Assembly: GCA_947846985.1 (NCBI GenBank)
Contig: CANTUZ010000001.1
Location: 151,186,447 to 151,250,446, forward strand
Length of the DNA stretch: 64,000 nucleotides
Source of the DNA: Fratercula arctica
Taxonomy: Eukaryota; Chordata; Aves; Charadriiformes; Alcidae
Reading direction: 5' to 3'
Below the pieces are notes generated by a model. The model had not been told where the DNA came from and searched no databases. It saw only the letters and a program-made list of their open reading frames with translations. The translations under genes were made by a program, and so were the position numbers. Numbering within the stretch: the stretch's first letter is position 1; every line of letters starts with the position of its first letter. Of this stretch, positions 61,233-64,000 are shown in pieces.

Positions 61233-64000
61233 TGTCACTTTCTGTATAGAGCCTTGGAAAACCAAAGCTTTTGGCTCACCCCTCTGAATTTACTACCTAA
61301 GCTTTATTTTTATACTGACTGTAACAAACACAGGTAGATCGAACCACTTTTTGACCACAGAAGCACAATGTGCATCACAAGATTGCAAAAGAAAAACTAC
61401 GAAACCTATGAGCTTTTCCTCTTTTTACTACATTGTTTTTATTGTCAGCCGAATATTACACTCTTTGCATCAGAATACACTGGATCATTATTTACTTGTT
61501 CTCAAACATCACCTTGTTTTCCAGTAATGAAAGAACAGAAGATTTCTCAAGCAAAGTGCATCAGGTTCATGACAAATTTGATAGAATGCCTGAATTTCAA
61601 ATTTCTATTTGTGTTTGAAGTTCATGTGTATTTACATGGGAGTTTAAGGCATATTTGCTCTCCTTAGTTCAAGGTAAATTGCATCAGTTTCTCACTGTCT
61701 GGAACACTAAACCAGTTCATTGCCATAAAGCAACAAAACCCCTTCACCTGTGAAGACTACAAGGCAGCAAGAAGAGATTCTCCCAGGAAAAGTGTTAAGA
61801 GTTCAGTTCTCTTAATCTTTCTGCCATATCTGCAGTTGAAAATAGTTATGAACTGTGTTACTAGGTTGGGTTATAAACAGGTTGTGCAGAAGTATGGGGT
61901 ATGAATTAAGTAAATCATAAGACCCAGCAGGAGTAGCTAGAAAAGACATTTGTCTTATTACCAGATATAATTGTGTTATTTGTGAATACCATCTCTTGGA
62001 TGCTTGATCTTCTTTGCACAGGTGATATAATTCAAATGTACTATCTTTGATCTAAATGGATTATGCATTTGCAATACCTGCCTTGCAGACAATGAAAGAA
62101 AGAATAAATACTCTTCTGTGTAAGATGGAAGTAATGAATTCTGTATTTCTCCACATCCCTTACCTTTTTTGTCCCTCGCCTGTTTCCAGCCTGCATGGAT
62201 AACTGAGACATCCCTTGTGTCAGGTCTTAGAAGCATAAGCAAGATTGTTGAGGGAAATGAAGCAGCGATGATACCACTCTTCACTTTCCTTTCTTCTCAG
62301 CGAAGAGTTCCCAGATCCCCATGTAGCCTCTTATTCCTGTATGCAGGAGTACAAGAAGTGGGAAGATAACCAGTTATTTTTTGACTTAATTGTGCTATCA
62401 TTCTCCATTGACCACCTAGCTGATGACAGTGGTCACCCTGGATAGTGTTAGCTGATATTATGAGGCAGAGTGTTGGATACCACTGGACTCTGTGTTGACA
62501 AATATTACCTTGCCATCTATTCCTACAGGGCCCATCCTTATCATGTAGTTACACCAATGTTGGTTTCAACTTTCTGTTGCACCTGACAGTCAGAATGGCA
62601 GCTGTTTTCAAAAAGAGCAGACCCCCCACAATATCCATCATGAAAAAAAATTCAAAATTGTTGCCTGCTCTTCCAGGCATTTGAGAAATTGATATGAAAG
62701 TATAGATAATGTACTGGCATAGTTTGTATCTTATGTAGACTCCATACTAAGTTACTTCCTGAGATTTATTTTCCATTTGACTAAATATTAATAATTTAGT
62801 CCTTTTTCTGGAATAATTATTTTCTCAGAGCAATGCCACCCATCCCCAATTAGTTACTGAGATTTTGCTACCTAGGTTACTAAAAGGCTCTTCATTTAGA
62901 TGCAAAACCATAATCTATTAAGATTGGAAATGCTTCTAATATGATGTGGGGTAAAGGGGAACCATACTATCCCTTGAAATACATGGTCCAAGATATGCAA
63001 AATTCAGACAGTTAGGAAGAGAATAAATGATGCTGTCAGTGGTACAGCGGGTTGAGTGGCATTTGTTTAGGATGACCAGTGTCATTATGAGTAGATACAA
63101 AATTATTATAGATCTTGGTAAAGAGAGATGACTGACATTTTTAAAAGCTCATTTACAAAGTAGTAAATGTAAAGAAGCTGATAATTAAATTTAAAGGGCA
63201 TTTTCCAACCATAACATTAAAAAGATTAAGAGGTTGAACATTAACCTGACTGCAAATCCCTCCATTATGTCTTCCTACAAACAAGAGTGTCTGCATTTTA
63301 ACCATTCGGTGTCATTCAGTGCATCATCATTCAATGTGATTGCATTTCATATCACAGACTAAAACAGAAAGATCCCAAATTAACTCATTAAAAATGTAAA
63401 AAAGAATTTAATCTTACTTTACATAAAGTTTTATACACACACACATACCCCCCCCAAAACAAGATACAGTTCAGACACTTTATGACTATCCAGAACTTCA
63501 TTTATATGGAGGACACTGACATTATAGATAATATGTTCAAAGCCTTAGAATGGACTGAATTTAGAACTGAACTTCATTTGCACTCAAAAACAAGAGAAAA
63601 CATCATTTCAGTGATGCTGCCTATAGCCCGGAAGGGTACCACCAACCCCCAGAGACTTTTCTTACTTTATGACTGAATCTGCAGCAGGAAGCAGTATATG
63701 ATTTGCATATGCTACTACTGAAAGTCTTGATATGAAAAAGTCTGAGCGTCTATCTTGGACATCATTCCAGCTCAACCCAAGGAGCCTGCTTAGAGATGGA
63801 AAGTTGCTTGCCTGCTCTTTGACAAGCCCGCTCTAAGATGACAACATCTGGATTGGGATCACACAGCTGTTTTCTTCCTCACTGCCAATTTCATTTTGTA
63901 GTCTTTGTAAAGTAAGAAGGAAAAAATAACCCACTGAGAAGTAGTTATACCAAAGTATCTTAAGCCTGTTATACCATAAGTAGAAAAAAAGAGGGACAAG
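61233..64000. other. Unique AT-rich noncoding DNA, no gene recognised
   Basis: No exon, RNA gene or transposon was recognised to the end of the window. A short CA repeat followed by a C-run lies at 63436-63456. Frames stay near or below 100 codons and lack domains. Confidence 0.63.
63436..63456 (+). repeat. Short CA repeat joined to a C-run
   Basis: Alternating CA (about five units) passes through ATA into a run of eight or so C residues. It is a small simple repeat with no further context. Confidence 0.75.

Noticed and set aside
1..64000. CRISPR arrays, bacterial operons, phage or integron features
   Set aside because: No regularly spaced repeats, ribosome-binding sites or dense long open frames are present; the sequence is vertebrate in character.

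Overview
The window reads as vertebrate nuclear DNA, almost certainly from a bird. It is AT-rich, saturated with stop codons and CpG-poor. Its recognisable interspersed repeats are CR1 retrotransposon fragments, two of which keep the bird-type 3' end with the short ATTCTATG-like tail, and one LTR resembling the avian ERVL-type class. These are recalled family resemblances, not database results.

I found no protein-coding gene, tRNA, rRNA or other RNA gene that I can support. Open frames are short (mostly 60-130 codons), have no recognisable domains, and the longest ones are translations of simple repeats or poly-A/poly-T. The window is best described as intergenic or deep-intronic DNA. Exons too short or too unfamiliar to recognise by eye cannot be excluded.

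Layout: 1-10.4 kb is unique AT-rich DNA with pyrimidine tracts and A-runs. 10.4-20 kb has a possible MIR/L2 fossil, a candidate E-box element near 13.7 kb and otherwise unique DNA. 20-21.6 kb is an ancient minus-strand CR1 that appears to be split by about 0.7 kb of unrelated sequence. 22.1-22.2 kb holds a 44-bp tandem duplication. 24.9-25.9 kb is a CpG-richer minus-strand solitary LTR. 34.5 kb is a plus-strand CR1 3' end. 39.1-40.1 kb is a GC-richer block with a G-quadruplex-capable tract. 41.7-41.9 kb is a younger minus-strand CR1. 43.3, 44.2 and 50.7 kb carry short, well-matched inverted repeats. 45.2 kb has a 21-G/13-A homopolymer junction. 55.7-56.1 kb is an older minus-strand CR1. 58.8-59.1 kb is a 300-bp all-purine GGAA/GGGA microsatellite. 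60.6-61.1 kb carries a 77-bp direct repeat, 381 bp apart, with one mismatch.

No operon, CRISPR array, phage or other gene system is visible, and nothing supports a new multi-gene system. The observations most worth checking are the 77-bp repeat, the 19-bp-stem hairpin at 50.75 kb, the interrupted ancient CR1, the LTR, and the candidate cis-regulatory clusters.
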